5,360 nt of DNA, from contig JAKAHF010000208.1 in NCBI GenBank assembly GCA_021815245.1, positions 1 through 5,360 of the forward strand, in the 5' to 3' direction. Under the pieces are notes generated by a model. It was given only the letters and a program-made list of their open reading frames with translations, did no database searches and was not told the origin of the DNA. A program made the translations under genes and the position numbers. This document shows, piece by piece, positions 4,987-5,360 of the stretch (the first letter of the stretch is position 1; each line of letters opens with the position of its first letter). Source of the stretch: Actinomycetes bacterium (lineage in GTDB: Bacteria; Actinomycetota; Thermoleophilia; RBG-16-64-13).

Positions 4987-5360
4987 GGTCGATCGGTCTT
5001 CGACGCCGTTCCCGTGTTCTCCTGACCCGGCTTGTCGTCGCCGGCCTATGCGTGTGCGCGCCGGCTTTGGCCCTTGCGGTGAGGGCGGTCGCCGAGCCGA
5101 CGACTTCTTCGACGGTGGTGCAGGGAGGCGTTCTCTCCGCCGCTTCGACCGCGGTCGCCGAAACCCCCGCTACGCCGCTCGCGGTGACCGTCGATCGACC
5201 GCTTAGCCTGCTCGACGAGCCGGTGAGCGTGAAGATCGCGGGCGAACTCCGCCGGCCTCTCACCGACACGAAATTGGTCGTGAGGGTCAAGGGACCGGCC
5301 GGGGTGGAGCAGGTCGGCTCGGCGGTCGACCTGCAGGAGATCGACAAACTGGTGGTCATC
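4983..5360 (+). CDS. Exported hypothetical protein, N-terminal part (runs off the window)
   Basis: The 126 codons in the window show a typical export signal: a basic N-region (RRRSR, residues 8-12), a hydrophobic core LLTRLVVAGLCVCAPALALA (13-32) and small residues suited to signal peptidase cleavage near ALALA or AVAEP (about 28-38). A Cys in the core is not in a convincing lipobox. A Ser/Thr/Ala-rich stretch follows to about residue 66, then alternating-hydrophobicity segments such as LAVTVDRPLSLLDEPVSVKIAG and LVVRVKGPAG, which look like beta strands of an Ig-like or similar extracellular domain. I do not recognise the family. The ATG at 4983 is the only usual start after an in-frame TGA at 4968-4970 and it lies within the ATGA overlap with a possible leader ORF. 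The frame stays open to the end of the window, so total length is unknown. Codon use looks like that of the neighbours. Confidence 0.72.
   Translation, partial: MRSIGLRRRSRVLLTRLVVAGLCVCAPALALAVRAVAEPTTSSTVVQGGVLSAASTAVAETPATPLAVTVDRPLSLLDEPVSVKIAGELRRPLTDTKLVVRVKGPAGVEQVGSAVDLQEIDKLVVI

Noticed and set aside
4940..5359. A 139-codon minus-strand frame opposite the exported-protein gene.
   Set aside because: Its product is Ser/Thr/Arg-rich low complexity, while the plus strand gives a convincing signal peptide and beta-strand pattern.

Overview
The window is a compact, G+C-rich (by eye above 60 percent) bacterial segment with no RNA genes, mobile elements or CRISPR. Two lipoproteins with threonine-rich linkers after the lipobox, the G+C-rich codon use and the GTG/TTG starts suggest an actinobacterium. 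A radical SAM enzyme of the AmmeMemoRadiSam type would fit an anaerobic or microaerobic lineage. The taxonomic call is inference only.

Minus strand, read right to left from about 3640 to 1: a polar amino acid ABC importer cluster. In transcription order it holds a divergent family 3 substrate-binding lipoprotein (2740-3627), a second and more canonical family 3 lipoprotein (1615-2607), a HisM/GlnP-type permease (610-1605) and an ATPase (1-617, cut by the window edge). The last three genes are tightly packed (9-nt gap, then 8-nt overlap) and are almost surely one operon. The first lipoprotein is separated from them by 132 nt that carry a perfect TATAAT, so it may be transcribed partly or wholly on its own. 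The two binding proteins differ at the residues that hold the amino acid backbone. The 1615-2607 protein keeps most of them. The 2740-3627 protein has lost most of them, which hints at a different ligand or a sensing role.

Plus strand, from about 3727 to 4846: amrS, the radical SAM enzyme of the AmmeMemoRadiSam system, divergent from the transporter cluster. It has no Shine-Dalgarno sequence, but a TATACT hexamer ends 10 nt before its ATG, the layout expected of a leaderless mRNA. Its partners (AMMECR1 and Memo domain proteins) are not in the window.

Plus strand, 4847 to the end: an 83-nt intergenic stretch with an imperfect 11-nt inverted repeat, a possible 18-codon leader ORF (4930-4986), and the start of an unrecognised exported protein (4983 onward). 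The leader ORF and the exported protein overlap by ATGA, so translational coupling is likely.

The strongest points for follow-up are the degenerate ligand pocket of the second binding protein, the leaderless layout and altered Cys motif of amrS, and the inverted repeat plus coupled mini-ORF before the exported protein. Nothing here is clearly a wholly new system.
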